Origin: Rickettsiales bacterium UBA2645
GTDB taxonomy: Bacteria; Pseudomonadota; Alphaproteobacteria; Rickettsiales; UBA1997
Assembly (NCBI GenBank): GCA_002359655.1
Contig: DENL01000005.1
Coordinates: 18,981 to 82,980 of the forward strand
Length of the DNA stretch: 64,000 nt
Direction: 5' to 3'
Shown here piece after piece: positions 62,484 through 64,000 of the stretch; within the stretch, counting starts at the first letter, position 1; each line of letters begins with the position of its first letter. The notes under the pieces are model-generated. The model saw nothing but the letters and a program-made list of their open reading frames with translations. It was not told the origin of the DNA and ran no database searches. Position numbers and translations under genes: made by a program.

Positions 62484-63758
62484 TTACGGAGTTTTAAAAT
62501 ATCCCAAAATTCGCTTTGATCTTTTTTCAATAACGCGGCGAACTTTGTCAAAAGCTTCTGACTCAATGCCTTTTTTTTGTAATTTTTTGTGCAGACTTTC
62601 CGCTGTTTTTGGCAGCAAGGTGGCAAAGTTTTTTAGCTCTTGATTTAAATAAGATTTGGCTGTGTTGGTGTTGCTAACCAAGCTGTACCAATGATTTAGT
62701 GAGGTTCGATCAGGGTCGTGGCAACGGCCTAATTTCATTGCCATGCGATGTTCGAGTTTTGAGTAAGAGTTGGTCGAGATCAAATCGTAAAGTGGAGCAA
62801 GACGCACAGTTTTTCCTTGGTACAAAAATGAAAAATTTTTGCCATGTGCATCAGAATTTCCGATTAAATAATTAAAAATTATTGTCCGAATAAAGCGCGA
62901 GCTGTCTAGTCCTGGAAGGGTAGAATATTTTTCGATTAATTTAAAACAGATTTCGGTGCTAGGGCCGCCATCGATGCCCTGATATTTTTGCCAAGGAAAT
63001 AATCCAAGAGCTTGGCAAAAATCTTCTTGATGAATGCGAATAATTTGACCCTTGGACTTAGTACGATCGTATCTTCTGATCAACAAATAAGGGCGATCTT
63101 TAACTTGTTTTAAAAAAACCTCTGCAACTTCAAGTTTGATTTCCTTAGCCAATTTCATGCAAAAGAATTCATTGTGAACACTGTCGGGGAGGTCTGGAAT
63201 TATTGGCTTTAAGATGTGAGTGCTTGGTTTATTTTTTACTAATTCTGGCAAAGAATTTTTCTTCTCGTCAAAAAAAACCGCTAGTTTGCTTTGTGCCCCA
63301 GCAAGGGAAAGGCGGATTTTTTTGTTTGCGGCTAGCAAAGGATTAGTACGAATTTCGCTTAAAATCTTGTAAAGTTTATTTTCAGTTAATTTTTCTTGAG
63401 AGCCTTGATCGTAGGAGGGAAGTTTTTCTCCTGGCGGTAGAATTTCAATGCTGCCAGCGCAATCGCGACCAATTTCAGAAAGTAAAGCAAATGGATTTCT
63501 GGCAGATGATTTTAGGTTTTTGGCAATTAATTCTAACTGCTTTTCGTCAGGTAAGAGTCCAGAAAAAAAAGCACGAGTTGTTGTGTCGTCGAATGTTTCT
63601 GGCCTTAGTGGCAAAGAGGCAGAAAGTTTTAGTACCTGAGAAGATTCTAAATATTTTTCGTCGTAAGTAAAAGAAAGTTTTCCGCCGCCTGAAGAATTTT
63701 GCTTAAAAATTCCAACAAAGATTTTGTTTAAATAAACATCAAGTTTTTTGCTGGTCAT
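62484..63758 (-). CDS. HipA-family Ser/Thr kinase toxin
   Basis: A 424-residue HipA-like kinase. The N-terminal subdomain has YLNKIFVGIFKQNSSGGGKLSFTYDEKYL and SASLPLRPETF. The nucleotide-binding loop is KIRLSLAGAQSKLAVFFD, the catalytic segment is NYLIGNSDAHGKNFSFLY and the metal-binding motif is APLYDLISTNSY. HipA of E. coli phosphorylates glutamyl-tRNA synthetase and causes growth arrest. The start lies 1 bp after the HipB-like gene, forming the usual antitoxin-toxin order. Confidence 0.93.
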   Translation of the reverse strand: MTSKKLDVYLNKIFVGIFKQNSSGGGKLSFTYDEKYLESSQVLKLSASLPLRPETFDDTTTRAFFSGLLPDEKQLELIAKNLKSSARNPFALLSEIGRDCAGSIEILPPGEKLPSYDQGSQEKLTENKLYKILSEIRTNPLLAANKKIRLSLAGAQSKLAVFFDEKKNSLPELVKNKPSTHILKPIIPDLPDSVHNEFFCMKLAKEIKLEVAEVFLKQVKDRPYLLIRRYDRTKSKGQIIRIHQEDFCQALGLFPWQKYQGIDGGPSTEICFKLIEKYSTLPGLDSSRFIRTIIFNYLIGNSDAHGKNFSFLYQGKTVRLAPLYDLISTNSYSKLEHRMAMKLGRCHDPDRTSLNHWYSLVSNTNTAKSYLNQELKNFATLLPKTAESLHKKLQKKGIESEAFDKVRRVIEKRSKRILGYFKTP

Positions 63759-63759
63759 T

Positions 63760-63966
63760 TTATTTAGCGATTATTTTGATACCCAGAGATTGCGCTATTT
63801 TCAAGGCTTTGTTGATGGAGCAGGTTGGTTTACCCTTTTCTAAATCGACAATAAATCTTTCACCAACTCCACAAATGGCAGCCAATTGTTTTTGGGTAAA
63901 GTTTTGTGATTTTCTAGAATCTTGAATTAGTTTGCCTAAGTCTTTGCAGGAAAGGATTTCAGTCAT
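63760..63966 (-). CDS. HipB-like HTH antitoxin
   Basis: A 68-residue XRE-type helix-turn-helix protein (LGKLIQDSRKSQNFTQKQLAAICGVGERFIVDLEKGKPTCSINKALKIAQSLGI). It sits just ahead of the HipA-like gene and is presumably its antitoxin and operon repressor. The ATG at 63966 leaves only 34 bp of the window upstream, so the promoter cannot be seen. Confidence 0.9.
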   Translation of the reverse strand: MTEILSCKDLGKLIQDSRKSQNFTQKQLAAICGVGERFIVDLEKGKPTCSINKALKIAQSLGIKIIAK

Positions 63967-64000
63967 GTTTTTTGATTAGTGATTTCTTACTGAACGGTAA

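Overview
The window is AT-rich (roughly one third G+C by eye) and reads as chromosomal DNA of an alphaproteobacterium. Pointers are a fused ispDF gene, a MidA/NDUFAF7 methyltransferase, a CGFS glutaredoxin next to a BolA protein, and a candidate replication origin beside hemE as in Caulobacter and Rickettsia. The gene set (bioB, purK, pyrB, hisH, nadC, a pilus-type secretin, two-component systems, a CRISPR-Cas9 locus) is richer than in reduced Rickettsiaceae. No genus can be named.

Region 1 (1-9.6 kb): the 3' part of dnaK, then an accessory signalling island. A multi-REC hybrid histidine kinase diverges from a PhcB-like methyltransferase, a multi-TM sensor kinase and a REC protein. This set resembles the PhcBSR/Lqs quorum-sensing family. 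A 'mobile mystery protein A/B' (HTH plus Fic) cassette is wedged between the two arms and is flanked by direct repeats of about 165 bp, each carrying the same palindrome. The Fic gene has a one-base frameshift in an A-tract. A 179-bp palindromic element separates the sensor kinase from the REC protein.

Region 2 (9.7-38.4 kb): almost every gene is on the minus strand. It holds a PP2C-like protein with permuted motif order, atpDC, mrdA-mreD, a deoxyhypusine-synthase-like gene with an ornithine decarboxylase-like gene, pyrB, an ABC ATPase, grxD-bolA, truB-rpsO-pnp, atpHAG, purK-speB and an M14-type deacylase. A long operon follows (hisH, midA, bioB, ridA, VOC protein, threonine/serine dehydratase), then rpmI-rplT. 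The F1 ATP synthase genes are split into two clusters about 12 kb apart. Only a Trm112-rlmE pair is on the plus strand.

Region 3 (38.4-55.6 kb): a CAU-anticodon tRNA with palindromic DNA and a duplicated tRNA fragment, then grpE, clpP-clpX, a second bolA, a 262-bp candidate oriC and hemE. After these come a secretin-permease-TPR-nadC operon, nuoF, an unknown membrane protein, ispDF, a DUF374 acyltransferase, a transaldolase-like gene and priA. Leftward transcription of region 2 fits replication starting near 42 kb.

Region 4 (55.6-64 kb): a complete type II-C CRISPR-Cas locus with an array of 18 repeats and 17 spacers, cas2, cas1, cas9 and a divergently encoded tracrRNA identified by its anti-repeat and terminator. 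It is followed by an exported ATP-dependent DNA ligase (Lig E type) and a HipA/HipB toxin-antitoxin pair. The most unusual items are the Phc-like island interrupted by the Fic cassette, the Cas9 locus with a possible promoter in every repeat, the candidate origin, and the permuted PP2C protein.
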